Assembly: GCF_007004725.1 (NCBI RefSeq)
Contig: NZ_ML660163.1
Coordinates: forward strand, 328,915-392,914
Reading direction: 5' to 3'
Length of the DNA: 64,000 bases
DNA from: Aliikangiella coralliicola
Lineage (GTDB): Bacteria > Pseudomonadota > Gammaproteobacteria > Enterobacterales > Kangiellaceae
The position numbers and the translations under genes are program-made. Below, piece by piece: positions 51,359 to 60,908 of this stretch (positions are counted from its first letter, which is position 1; every line of letters starts with the position of its first letter). The notes beneath the pieces were generated by a model that was not told the DNA's origin, did no database searches, and saw only the letters and a program-made list of their open reading frames with translations.

Positions 51359-52210
51359 ATGCAGCGATTTTTTAAAAGTATTGATTTTATTGAGCAACAT
51401 TTATATGACAAAATATCAGTGCATGAAATTGCTGCTGCTTCTCATTATTCTACTTACCATTTCAGCCGAATATTTAAAGCGTTAGTCGGCGATACTCCAA
51501 AAGAGTATTTACGGAAACGGCGATTAACTGTAGCAGCTAAAAGGCTGCTCAGCGAAAATATCGGTATTCTAGATTTGGCACTCGACTGCCAGTTCGATTC
51601 TCAGGAAGCTTTTACACGCGCATTTAAAACGTTGTTTAATATCACGCCAGCCCAGTACCGCAAACAAAACGATCCTTTTCGACTACTTTACAAAGATCAG
51701 TTCAGCCCGAATATGTTGCGTTTTTTACAAGACGAACTTTCTATGGAACCTGAAATTATTTCCAGACCGGCACTCAAGTTAGTTGGAATAGCAAAACAAT
51801 ACGACAACGCCAATCTCAGCCTACCGATGCTGTGGTCAGCGTTTAGACCTTACAAAGATAAAATAAAAAACCGGATTGGTGACGATTCATTCGGAATTTA
51901 TGAATCTTATGAAGAAGAAGGCGATGAGGTTAAATTTAGTTATGTGTGCACCGCCTCAGTATCAAACTTTGATCATATTCCAGAAGGCATGACTGCGAGA
52001 GAACTGCCGCAACAAATGTACGCAAAATTTACCCATAGAGGCTCGATAACCAATCTTGAGCAAACGCTCAAGTACATTTGGGGAAGTTGGCTACCGAAAT
52101 CTAATTATGACTATATTGAAAAACCTGACTTTGAACTCTATCCGTCAGGGTACAATGTAGCAGATCCAAAAAGTGAAATGTATTTGCACATACCGATTCA
52201 GGCAAAGTAG
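51359..52210 (+). CDS. AraC-family regulator with GyrI-like ligand-binding domain
   Basis: The ATG at 51359 has GGAGGT 6-7 nt upstream, so it is preferred to a TTG 36 bp earlier. The 283-residue protein starts with two AraC helix-turn-helix motifs (about 1-105), typified by HEIAAASHYSTYHFSRIFK and the DLALDCQFDSQEAFTRAFK second HTH (core FDSQEAFTRAFK). The C-terminal domain (about 125-283) is of GyrI/Rob type, which binds small amphipathic ligands. Such regulators are activators of drug or stress response. No clear target operon adjoins. Confidence 0.92.
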   Translation: MQRFFKSIDFIEQHLYDKISVHEIAAASHYSTYHFSRIFKALVGDTPKEYLRKRRLTVAAKRLLSENIGILDLALDCQFDSQEAFTRAFKTLFNITPAQYRKQNDPFRLLYKDQFSPNMLRFLQDELSMEPEIISRPALKLVGIAKQYDNANLSLPMLWSAFRPYKDKIKNRIGDDSFGIYESYEEEGDEVKFSYVCTASVSNFDHIPEGMTARELPQQMYAKFTHRGSITNLEQTLKYIWGSWLPKSNYDYIEKPDFELYPSGYNVADPKSEMYLHIPIQAK

Positions 52211-52234
52211 GATTACCAAATTATTATGGTGCTC

Positions 52235-52264
52235 AATTCAGTGCAAATCCACAAACACTGAATT
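52235..52264. terminator. Bidirectional terminator-like hairpin
   Basis: AATTCAGTG (52235-52243), a 12-nt loop, CACTGAATT (52256-52264). It is a perfect 9-bp stem between the ends of the convergent AraC-type and desulfhydrase genes. It is AT-rich with no T-tract, so only moderately convincing. Confidence 0.5.
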
Positions 52265-52270
52265 AATCAG

Positions 52271-53326
52271 TTATGACGATGGAGACTCAAGCCAACCATC
52301 AAGCTCATCTAATATAGGCTGAACGTCGCCGATGTTTTCCGCGACCCAACCAGGATTATAATAAGTATCGAGGTAACGCTCTCCACTATCGCACATCAAG
52401 GTGACAATTGAGCCTTTTTGCCCATTACGCATCATTTCTTCGGCAACTTTCAATGCGCCCCAAAGATTAGTACCAGTTGACGCGCCAGCTTTGCGACCAA
52501 TCAATTTTTCCAACCACAAAATAGTTGCAACACTAGCCGTGTCATTAATTTTCATCATTCGATTGATAACATCCGGTTGAAACGAAAGCTCCACTTTGGG
52601 CCGCCCAATTCCTTCAATACGGCTAGATTTATCAATTTTAATGTCTCGATCACCGCTCATGTAACTATCATAAAAAACTGAGTTTTCCGGATCAACTACA
52701 ACCAGCTCAGTGTCATAACCTTTATATAAAATGTAACGACCTAGCGTTGCCGACGTGCCACCGGTTCCTGCGCTCATAACAATTTTGGTCGGCACGCAGT
52801 GAGGTTCGTATTCCATCTGTCTGAATATACTTTCAGCGATATTGTTATTACCACGCCAATCGGTTGCTCTTTCGGCATAGGTAAATTGATCCATAAAATA
52901 GCCGCCAATTGATTCAGCTAATCTCACCGATTCATCATGCATTTGCGTGGCGGAGTCAACGAAGTGGCACTGACCACCGTATAACTCAATTTGTTTGATT
53001 TTACTTTGTGCCGTTCGCTTAGGCATGACAGCGATGAAGGGTACACCTATCATTCTGGCAAAATAAGCTTCAGACACCGCAGTGCTACCCGATGATGCCT
53101 CAATAATGGTGGTTTCTTCACTAATTTTTCCGTTACATAGAGCATATAAAAATAGCGAGCGGGCTAATCGATGTTTTAGACTTCCTGTGGGATGAGTGCT
53201 TTCATCCTTGAGATAGATATTTACATCTTTTAATTTAGGCACGTTCAGTTTAAACAAGTGAGTGTCAGCTGATCGATGGGCATCAGCCTCAATTCGTTTA
53301 ACCGATTGTCTAATCCAACTATTCAT
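52271..53326 (-). CDS. cds1: PLP-dependent L-cysteine desulfhydrase, Cds1-like
   Basis: The 351-residue protein is of the cysteine synthase/beta-family of PLP enzymes. The PLP Lys is Lys51 in PTGSLKHRLA, with SSGSTAVSEA and a Gly-rich AGTGGTSATLG phosphate-binding loop. The sequence tracks the Cds1 type of L-cysteine desulfhydrase closely (RSADTHL, LKDESTHPTGSLKHRLA, ERATDWRGNNNIAES), which degrades cysteine to H2S, ammonia and pyruvate. It is followed upstream by a ClpP-like gene at 40 bp on the same strand. GGCGGGA precedes the ATG. Confidence 0.88.
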   Translation of the reverse strand: MNSWIRQSVKRIEADAHRSADTHLFKLNVPKLKDVNIYLKDESTHPTGSLKHRLARSLFLYALCNGKISEETTIIEASSGSTAVSEAYFARMIGVPFIAVMPKRTAQSKIKQIELYGGQCHFVDSATQMHDESVRLAESIGGYFMDQFTYAERATDWRGNNNIAESIFRQMEYEPHCVPTKIVMSAGTGGTSATLGRYILYKGYDTELVVVDPENSVFYDSYMSGDRDIKIDKSSRIEGIGRPKVELSFQPDVINRMMKINDTASVATILWLEKLIGRKAGASTGTNLWGALKVAEEMMRNGQKGSIVTLMCDSGERYLDTYYNPGWVAENIGDVQPILDELDGWLESPSS

Positions 53327-53365
53327 AATTTTCCCGCCTAACTATTTTTGTCTGTTTTTGTTTTA

Positions 53366-53941
53366 TCAAATATCTGACTTGGTCTGAATTACCCGGGAAA
53401 TGATACCGTATTTTTCAGCTTCACTACAGTCCATCCAAAAATCTCTTTCAATATCTTTTAAAACCTTGTCAATGGGATTTGAAGTTGCTTTTGCGATATG
53501 CTCAGCAATTCTTTTTTTCATTTTTAGCACTTGCTCGGTTTGAATCAAAATATCTTCAGTTGAACCTTGTGCTCCGCCGCTGGGTTGATGGATGAGAAAT
53601 CGAGTGTTAGGTAGCGCGACTCTATCTTCTTTAGGTGCCGCTAAAAAGATGTGAGTTCCGGCACTGGCCACCCAACCACTGCCAATCATGGTTATTGGCG
53701 TCTCGATATATTGAATAATATCGTGAATGGAATCGCCCGACTCTACATGCCCGCCAGGCGATGAAATAATAATTTTAATCCGTTCATTTGACTCAGCTGC
53801 CAACGCGAGCAAAATCGAACAAGTACGTTGCGCAAGTTGATGATTAATTTCTCCATAAATCAAAACCGTTCTCGATTTTAGAGCAAGCTTTTCAGCGAGA
53901 CCTAATCCGCCTTTCTCACTTTCTTTCGTTTCATCAAACAT
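53366..53941 (-). CDS. ClpP-like serine protease subunit
   Basis: The 191-residue protein has the ClpP fold features: SSPGGHVESGDSI, nucleophile Ser93 in GWVASAGTH, His118 in FLIHQPSGG, and Asp167 in IERDFWMD, the complete catalytic triad. The region around the nucleophile is GSGWVASAGT rather than the common MGQAASMGA, so it is a second ClpP type, probably partner to another ClpP and a Clp ATPase encoded elsewhere. It starts 40 bp before the Cds1-like gene and is probably co-transcribed with it. Confidence 0.88.
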   Translation of the reverse strand: MFDETKESEKGGLGLAEKLALKSRTVLIYGEINHQLAQRTCSILLALAAESNERIKIIISSPGGHVESGDSIHDIIQYIETPITMIGSGWVASAGTHIFLAAPKEDRVALPNTRFLIHQPSGGAQGSTEDILIQTEQVLKMKKRIAEHIAKATSNPIDKVLKDIERDFWMDCSEAEKYGIISRVIQTKSDI

Positions 53942-54152
53942 TTTACTTTCTCGTCTTAAAAATTAAATCAGATGTCAAAAAGTTGATACAAATAACACAT
54001 AACACCAACCTGGAAATCAAGCCAAATTCAGTGTAGCTCAACAATTATATATCAATAAACGCTATCTCACCGAAACATTAACGCCGAACATCTCTTGCTG
54101 AAATTAATTTCAATGGTTATTCAATAACGGGATTGATTGGAGAACAATGAGA

Positions 54153-55241
54153 TCAAGGCACAATTACCTTGATGAGTGGCACTTGACGAAACAGAACAAC
54201 GACTAGGTAAGAGCTCAGATAAACTGCGACGGCAGTCAGTGGAATATAAAGTATTGCACTGCCCTGCACAGCATCAAGTGTAAATCCAAACATCCCTTTG
54301 TGAAAAGCATATAGAAACAACGCATGCACCAGGTAGATCCCAAAAGTACAATGGCTAAGTTGAATAGTCGCACGCTTAAACCAAGACAACTGCGAGCCAC
54401 TTTGGCACTCAATTAAATAACGCAAAATAAGGTAACTTGAAACTGCCATAGTTGGAATCGCCGGACCCGCAGTATAGAAAAAGAAACTAAGTACGTCGGT
54501 TGTACTCAACCACCAGGTGCCAACTGCAGTAATAATGACACTGACAACGTAGAGCGGTAACATCCAGAAAAATAGTTTTTTGGTAATAGTTATTGTACCA
54601 AGCAGATAGCCGAGTAACAGGTAACCAATGTTTCCAGTAACCATTCCTAGCTCGATGGAAAGTAATACCTTCGCTTGCACGACAACTGGAAAAATAACGC
54701 TCGCAACACCCCAAGCAATTATAAAGTACCAAAGCAGTTGGCGTTCCGCATTTTGTACCAACACTCTCAATAAAGGAATGCAAAAATAAAGTCCGATTAG
54801 TGTGTATAGAAACCACAGATGATAGTAGGCAGGACCGAATAAAAACCGAAATAGTGAAACAGGAAAATTGGTAAGGAGATTTTCAGAAATCTCTATTGAA
54901 AGTGGCGAAATTGGTGACGGGTTATGCCGCTCAACCAGTACCAGCCAACTCGCATAAATGCCAGTCCAGGCAACTAGTGGGACTACCACCTTAATCAATC
55001 GTTTGCGGAAAAAAAGTGTTATGGTTTCTGACTTATTAAGCAATAAAAAACCTGTCAGCATAAACAACAAAGGAACACACATACGCGTAGCGGAATCAAT
55101 AACGTTAGCAATCCACCAGTCAGTTGAGCCATAGGTAACGTCAAGTTGTAACACCTGAGCTGCAGAATGCAAAAGGACGACGCATATGACCGAAATCACT
55201 CTGATAAGATGAACCCAAAAAATATCACCGTTTTGCGCCAT
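54153..55241 (-). CDS. Acyltransferase 3 family membrane protein
   Basis: The 362-residue protein has about ten hydrophobic segments and the acyltransferase-3 signature: first helix with HLIRVISVICVVLLHSAAQ (His in LHS), then CVPLLFMLTGFLLL and RKRLIKVVVPL. Such proteins O-acetylate or otherwise acylate surface polysaccharides or lipids at the inner membrane (WecH/OafA-type). The substrate is not identifiable. GGAG is present upstream of the ATG. Confidence 0.88.
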   Translation of the reverse strand: MAQNGDIFWVHLIRVISVICVVLLHSAAQVLQLDVTYGSTDWWIANVIDSATRMCVPLLFMLTGFLLLNKSETITLFFRKRLIKVVVPLVAWTGIYASWLVLVERHNPSPISPLSIEISENLLTNFPVSLFRFLFGPAYYHLWFLYTLIGLYFCIPLLRVLVQNAERQLLWYFIIAWGVASVIFPVVVQAKVLLSIELGMVTGNIGYLLLGYLLGTITITKKLFFWMLPLYVVSVIITAVGTWWLSTTDVLSFFFYTAGPAIPTMAVSSYLILRYLIECQSGSQLSWFKRATIQLSHCTFGIYLVHALFLYAFHKGMFGFTLDAVQGSAILYIPLTAVAVYLSSYLVVVLFRQVPLIKVIVP

Positions 55242-55654
55242 CGTAATCTCCAGTTAGAGTTTCTTCTATCAAATTGAATGCGCGTCATTAGAAAAATCTT
55301 GGCCCTCCATGCTTCTCAAATAGCAGTTAACAACAGAAAGGTCACTGAATAACAGAAAAAATAAGATCCCCAAAAACTTTTAAACAACTTTGAAAATAGT
55401 CCAAGTTTTCCGCTATGTCGATGATTTTTTTAGAGTATTTCCAACTGACAATCCCACCCATGGTCCGAGTCCTCTGGAAGCAGACTCCGAATTGGAGATT
55501 AATGTAGGCACCAACCAGAGTTTTTACGCCAACTTTTAATCAAGATATATCAAATGGACTATAATTATGAGATAGGTTTTGAATTTACGACAAAATTCAA
55601 GTAATTCCAGCAGTTGAATTGGCAGGTGAAAGTCGGGGATATGGGTAGTCACAG
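55242..55654. other. Divergent intergenic region
   Basis: No gene seen in these 413 bp. It must carry the divergent promoters of the minus-strand acyltransferase and the plus-strand GGDEF/EAL gene. No strong repeat or operator was identified. Confidence 0.4.
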
Positions 55655-58591
55655 ATGAGAATGTCAAGAATATCGTGTTTACTTGTCTCGATAACTTTCT
55701 GTCTGATAGCTCCTGCCATAAAACTTACCGCAGCTCCATTGACTCCCGCACCTCTACAAATTGACGACTTAAATCCAGTTTATCCAGCCGGTCACATCTA
55801 CTATTACGAAGATCTTGAAAACAGGTTAACCGAAAAACAGATAGCACAACTTCCCTCTGAACAATGGACCAGAGTGAGTGAAGATCAAATCAATTTTGGT
55901 ATGACACCTAATACTTTCTGGTATTACTTATCCGTTAAAAACATTACCAATGAAAAACAATCTCTTTACCTTCACATTGATTATGCATTACTTGATGAAA
56001 TTGAACTCTTTGTGATCGAAAATAATTCCGTTTCGCCAGTTTTCCTAACGGGTGATCAACTCCCCTTTATGAGTCGCCCTGAAAAGTATACGACTTACCT
56101 TTTTCCAATGACGATTAAGTCAACCCAAAAGAAAAACATGTTAATTCGAGTTAACACGCAAGGCCCAATGAAGGTCCCTATTTCTATTTGGAGACAAAAA
56201 AGCTTTTTCGCGGAGCAATTACCCGATTTTATCTTATATGGAATATTTCTCGGGATCTTGCTGATTATGACTGGCTACCATCTTTTCTTATTTTTTTCTA
56301 TTAGAGATCCCAGTTATCTGTATTACAGCTTATTTACTTTATCAATCGTCGGCTACTTTTCCTCACTTTATGGCGTCGCCTACCAATGGCTATGGCCTGA
56401 ATCAGTTTACTGGCACAACAAATCAACCCTGTTTTTTAACGCAACCGGTGCACTAGCACTCAATATTTTTACCGTCCAGTTTTTTCAGCTCAAAAAGTTC
56501 CCCACTTTAAAAAAGTTAGTCACCGCATTAATTGCGAGTTCACTAATTATGCTTATCTTGACGTTTTCTGTCTCTTACTTAATAGCAGCGAAAATTCATG
56601 CTGCGGGTATTATCACAACGGCAGTCGGCACATTCTTAATTGGTTTAACCCTAGTCATTAATCGTGTGAAAGCGGCGAGGTTTTTCCTGTTATCCTGGTC
56701 TGCTTTTTTATTCGGAACGCTACTCAGTGCGCTCAGTACGCTAGGACTATTGGCCTCCTCGGCCTACACTGAGAACTCAGGAATAATCGGTGCTATTGTC
56801 GGTGTTTTGTTATTGTCTTTAGCGATGGCAGATAGAATTAAGGAAGAACAAAGCGAAAAAGAAAAAGCACAAAATAATGCCATTAATAATCTTGAAAGAT
56901 ACCACCAACTTTACGAAAACGCGTTAGAAGGAATATTTACCATCAATGGAAATGGTAAAATCATTAGCGCTAATCCAAAACTCGTTAATTCTCTAGGCTT
57001 TATAAACCTGGAATCTCTTAAAAACAAAATTGCGCATATCAATCAACTGACAACGAATCCATCTGATATGCGTAAGCTCATTAAACAGATATTTAGCCAG
57101 AAACAGGTAATCGACTACGAAATTCAGTTAATCAGCCAAGATTATCGGCCTTTTTGGGGCTCTGTCACCGCCAGAGTAGCCTTTGATGAACAGAGTAACA
57201 AAAGATATGTTGAAGGTTCCCTCATCGATATTAGTGCGAGAAAGATTTCTGAGGAGAGACTTAAATATCTCGCTCGACACGACCCACTCACGGAGTTGTT
57301 CAACCGCAGAGAGTTTGAACGACAACTAAAAGTGGCGATGGAAAAGATACGTCAGGAAAAAATAAAATATACCATGCTGTATCTTGACCTTGACCAATTT
57401 AAACTCGTTAACGATACCTGTGGCCACACTGCAGGCGATCACTTGTTAAAACTACTGACAGGACGACTTCTTAAAGTATTAGATGGAGAGCATTTACTTG
57501 CCCGCCTGGGCGGTGACGAGTTTGGTGTACTTCTGAAAGATTGTGGTGAGAAGGAAGCGATGAAAGTTGCTGAACAATTAAAGAGCGCGATTGAGAGCTT
57601 TCTATTTCGTTGGAAGGAACAAAACTTTACTTTGGGTGCCAGTATCGGCCTGGTTGAACTTAGCCCACTGCAAACATCGATTGAAAGAATTTTAAGTATG
57701 GCAGACACGGCCTGTTTTATGGCAAAAGACCAGGGAAGAAATCGAATTTGTGTATTTACAGAGTCAGATAAAGATATCCAGCTCAGGCAACATGAAATGC
57801 ATTGGATCTCTACTTTGACCAAAGCCCTTAAGTCAGGTAGTTTTTTTCTGAGCTACCAAAAAATACACAATAACATCAGACCTAATGCACCTTTACATTA
57901 TGAAATTTTGCTCAGGATGAAAGCACAAGATGGAAGAATTGTTAGCCCCGCCAGCTTTTTACCAGCGGCGGAAAGATATAATCTGGCTCCTAGTATTGAT
58001 CGCTGGGTGATTATCACTTATTTTCAATGGTTATCTAGCCATCCTCAGCATATGCAAAAGTTAGAAGTCGCCAGTATTAATTTGAGCGTTTCCTCCATTG
58101 AAGAAAAATCATTTAAAGATTTTCTTATTCATGCATTCAATGAGTATGCGATTGCGCCTGATAAAATTTGTTTTGAAATTACTGAAAGTATGGCGATAAC
58201 TCGCTTAGACAATACGATAAAATTTATTAAAACATTTAAGTCAATGGGATGTCATTTTGCACTTGACGATTTTGGAACAGGCTTTTCTTCGTATGCCTAC
58301 CTAAAAGATTTGCCAGTAGACTACGTGAAGATCGATGGTTTTTTTGTCAGAAATATTGTGAATGACGCAGTTGACCTGGTGATGGTTAAATCTATCAATG
58401 AAGTTGCGCAAACAATTGGCATTAAAACCGTTGCTGAATATGTCGAATCTTATGAAGTTCAAAAATTATTGCAAGCAACAGGCATTGAATATTCTCAAGG
58501 CTATTACATTCATAAGCCAATGATTCTGGATGATCTTATCGAATCAACACAACGCTCTAATCAGTTTGGTCATACAAGTGGGATTATTTAA
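55655..58591 (+). CDS. DISM sensor-PAS-GGDEF-EAL c-di-GMP enzyme
   Basis: The 978-residue membrane protein has a signal peptide (about 1-27), a periplasmic 7TMR-DISMED2-like domain (about 40-185), a 7TMR-DISM membrane domain of seven helices (about 190-395), a short coiled coil and a PAS domain (about 410-530). A GGDEF domain follows with GGDEF at 619-623 (LARLGGDEFGVLL), so it is probably an active diguanylate cyclase. The EAL domain (about 725-965) has EIL at 750-752 in place of EAL; the catalytic Glu and the DDFGTGFSS and KIDG motifs remain, so phosphodiesterase activity is possible. This is a dual c-di-GMP enzyme controlling attachment or motility. Confidence 0.93.
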   Translation: MRMSRISCLLVSITFCLIAPAIKLTAAPLTPAPLQIDDLNPVYPAGHIYYYEDLENRLTEKQIAQLPSEQWTRVSEDQINFGMTPNTFWYYLSVKNITNEKQSLYLHIDYALLDEIELFVIENNSVSPVFLTGDQLPFMSRPEKYTTYLFPMTIKSTQKKNMLIRVNTQGPMKVPISIWRQKSFFAEQLPDFILYGIFLGILLIMTGYHLFLFFSIRDPSYLYYSLFTLSIVGYFSSLYGVAYQWLWPESVYWHNKSTLFFNATGALALNIFTVQFFQLKKFPTLKKLVTALIASSLIMLILTFSVSYLIAAKIHAAGIITTAVGTFLIGLTLVINRVKAARFFLLSWSAFLFGTLLSALSTLGLLASSAYTENSGIIGAIVGVLLLSLAMADRIKEEQSEKEKAQNNAINNLERYHQLYENALEGIFTINGNGKIISANPKLVNSLGFINLESLKNKIAHINQLTTNPSDMRKLIKQIFSQKQVIDYEIQLISQDYRPFWGSVTARVAFDEQSNKRYVEGSLIDISARKISEERLKYLARHDPLTELFNRREFERQLKVAMEKIRQEKIKYTMLYLDLDQFKLVNDTCGHTAGDHLLKLLTGRLLKVLDGEHLLARLGGDEFGVLLKDCGEKEAMKVAEQLKSAIESFLFRWKEQNFTLGASIGLVELSPLQTSIERILSMADTACFMAKDQGRNRICVFTESDKDIQLRQHEMHWISTLTKALKSGSFFLSYQKIHNNIRPNAPLHYEILLRMKAQDGRIVSPASFLPAAERYNLAPSIDRWVIITYFQWLSSHPQHMQKLEVASINLSVSSIEEKSFKDFLIHAFNEYAIAPDKICFEITESMAITRLDNTIKFIKTFKSMGCHFALDDFGTGFSSYAYLKDLPVDYVKIDGFFVRNIVNDAVDLVMVKSINEVAQTIGIKTVAEYVESYEVQKLLQATGIEYSQGYYIHKPMILDDLIESTQRSNQFGHTSGII

Positions 58592-58977
58592 TTTAACTTA
58601 TCTCAACCATCATCATTACTCTTTAGCTTAAATTCTATTAGATTAATTCTAGCTTAACTTCTTACTCTTTTTCCTTTTCGACTATTGAATGCTTGCATAG
58701 ACTTCCATTTCATTCCTTGGGAAGCATTCAGCTGTATGGCCCTTTTAAATCTGGCTTTAATGCCTTAACAAAGGAGACACGTATAGCATGTTAATAATAT
58801 AACTTTGAAACCAAGTATCGCCTGACAAGATAATAAATCATTTAGTTTTCAATCGCGGCTTTCAAAACTTGACGACTGTTTATCGCTATTCTTATTATTA
58901 ACCACGTCAGGCGACTACAAGACTTAATTTTTATTTAACAGGATTCGATTGGACAAAACGATAAAGGAACTAACAGA
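58592..58977. other. Leader region of the secreted protein gene
   Basis: No gene seen. An inverted repeat TCGCCTGAC (58818-58826) / GTCAGGCGA (58906-58914) with 79 bp between lies 60-160 bp upstream of the secreted-protein gene and may be a regulator site or a remnant of an element. Confidence 0.5.
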
Positions 58978-60117
58978 ATGAAAAAGTTAATATTCGCAAG
59001 TCTCGCCATACTCTTCTTAATTAATATCAACATTAGCGATGCCGCTCGCCCTCACAACGACGAGTATTTTATGGTGTGCAAAAACTGCAGCCACACCCAG
59101 GCCAGAACCAAAGCTCGCAACAAAATGGAGGCCAATTACAACCAATGGTATGTGACTGGCCCTAAATTTTATGTGTTTACTGATACCAGTAGTAACTATG
59201 GTTATACCTTTGACGGAGTCAAAGAAGAAAACTTTGTCATTATGTCTCCAGGGACGCCCAGCAAAAAAGGCCGAGATTATCTGCGACAGATGCACGAATA
59301 TCTGGTGGCTTATCGCAAGATGATATCTAACGCGCAAAAAGAAATGGACAACCATTTTTTAGCAGAGAAAGGCTACTCCGTTTCAAAAATATCTCCGCGC
59401 AGTATCAATGACGATGACGAATTGACCGGTGAATGTAGTAGTACATCTGGCGGCGGTGGCACGCCATTTACTTATTTTTCCGGGAATAACAGAATGGAAA
59501 TCAACGGACAACTGAACGTAGCTTTGTCAAACTGGTCACCGGGAGTCAGCTACGCCTTTAATTCAATTTCTGTCACCATTGGTAAAACGCCCAACGTTCA
59601 AATTGGACTTGCGTTAAGTAACGAAAGCCGAGCACTTGAAATGTACTATTCTAATGGAGGCCGTTTACGTTTTGACGTCATTAAAGACGGAGGAGCTTGG
59701 ACAACTCGACTAGCATTGGATGGAAGTATGATCGGAAATGGGATGAGCAGAAGAGATGATTACCCTAGCGGCTACGGACCAAGTTTAAGTCAGTTTGTCG
59801 GTCGCGACTCGAAAGGGAATTATTATATAAAAGATATGAGCAATGTAACTTTCGAAAACAACTGCATGGAGCAGGATTTTAAAGCGATGGTTCAAGCCTT
59901 AGGTGCTAAAATTGTCAATGATCCCAGTAGCGAAGGTAACCACGATGACCCATTCGGCCCCGTTTGTGACACAGCCACCCAAACGAGCACTACCTACTAT
60001 TGGCGCGAATGGGTTCAGACCAGCAGTTTTCGCAATGGCGTTATCACAATCGGCGGCTATTGGGATACTCGTTCGGTAACCATAACACCTGGCTCATCAC
60101 ACCCTTGCAGACCGTAA
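58978..60117 (+). CDS. Unknown secreted protein
   Basis: The 379-residue protein has a clear Sec signal peptide (Lys-Lys, hydrophobic core, cleavage near Ala22/Ala23). The mature part starts with CKNCS (two Cys) and a helical basic stretch (about 30-140), has a Gly/Ser linker (TSGGGGTPF), then a beta-rich domain (about 165-379) with CDTATQTSTTYYW and a C-terminal HPCRP. No family is recognised. AAAGGA lies about 9 nt before the ATG. It is monocistronic, with a hairpin after the stop. Confidence 0.75.
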   Translation: MKKLIFASLAILFLININISDAARPHNDEYFMVCKNCSHTQARTKARNKMEANYNQWYVTGPKFYVFTDTSSNYGYTFDGVKEENFVIMSPGTPSKKGRDYLRQMHEYLVAYRKMISNAQKEMDNHFLAEKGYSVSKISPRSINDDDELTGECSSTSGGGGTPFTYFSGNNRMEINGQLNVALSNWSPGVSYAFNSISVTIGKTPNVQIGLALSNESRALEMYYSNGGRLRFDVIKDGGAWTTRLALDGSMIGNGMSRRDDYPSGYGPSLSQFVGRDSKGNYYIKDMSNVTFENNCMEQDFKAMVQALGAKIVNDPSSEGNHDDPFGPVCDTATQTSTTYYWREWVQTSSFRNGVITIGGYWDTRSVTITPGSSHPCRP

Positions 60118-60129
60118 ATACAAAGTATT

Positions 60130-60163
60130 TATCAAGCACTCTGGTTAATAGGAGTGTTTGATA
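60130..60163 (+). terminator. Hairpin after the secreted protein gene
   Basis: TATCAAGCACTC (60130-60141), a 10-nt loop, GAGTGTTTGATA (60152-60163): a 12-bp stem with one G-U pair, 12 bp after the stop. It lacks a T-tract on the plus strand, so it may be a weak terminator or 3' stabiliser. Confidence 0.6.
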
Positions 60164-60273
60164 TCGAAATTAAAACTCAAAAGCCTGTGATTTTTGATGC
60201 TCTCATTAGGTCAACACAATATTCAAGTCAGCTTACCTTTTAAATCGAGACGACTTAACCAGAACTCAAACAT

Positions 60274-60894
60274 TTAAGCATCCCTTAACTTTTCAACTAA
60301 TTTCACTGCCAACTCGCTCACCAAACCTCGCATTTGCCTAACCGCGTGAGGATACCCATCATTTTGCAATACTTTCTCTATGTAAAATGCCTGACTTTGT
60401 GAAGACGAAACATTATCAAATCCTGTTAACCAGTATTTTCCAGAGATAATTACTTTAGAGCGATCATCGGGGTAAAAATGATCGATTTGCAATGTGATAG
60501 ATTTACGACCATCAAATGCTTGCTCTCGTTCAACAAAATGGTAAAGATGCTTATCAGTTGTACCTTGTTCAACAGAGTGAGCTGATTTTTTCATTTCAAA
60601 CACTAATGCTTTAGTGATTGCAGGTTGTAAATTTTCTGCCCATAAATGATAACGAGCGTAGTGCAACCGATGTTCGCCCATTTGAATAACGAGGTTGGGC
60701 TGCATTAAATATTCTGGTAGTCTAATTTTAATTAATACCGCTTCACTAGATTGACTTTGAGCAATATTCTCTGTAAGTGAGCCGCCCGTAACATGATTAT
60801 TCAACAGGTAATAATGCGTGTCTTTTTTCGGTGCAGAACTACAGGCGCTAAGCATCAAAACTAAACACAAACTTAAAATATTATAATTATTCAT
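60274..60894 (-). CDS. pqiC: PqiC-like outer-membrane lipoprotein
   Basis: The 206-residue protein has a lipobox (LSAC, Cys17) and belongs to the ABC-transport auxiliary/PqiC family: YYLLN early, then VLIKIRLPEYLMQPNLVIQ and the LHYARYHLWAENL segment (core RYHLWAENL). It works in the outer membrane with the MCE tunnel protein PqiB to carry lipids across the periplasm. It starts 14 bp after the stop of pqiB, with AGGAAG upstream. Confidence 0.88.
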   Translation of the reverse strand: MNNYNILSLCLVLMLSACSSAPKKDTHYYLLNNHVTGGSLTENIAQSQSSEAVLIKIRLPEYLMQPNLVIQMGEHRLHYARYHLWAENLQPAITKALVFEMKKSAHSVEQGTTDKHLYHFVEREQAFDGRKSITLQIDHFYPDDRSKVIISGKYWLTGFDNVSSSQSQAFYIEKVLQNDGYPHAVRQMRGLVSELAVKLVEKLRDA

Positions 60895-60908
60895 TGATTA
60901 CTTCCTGT

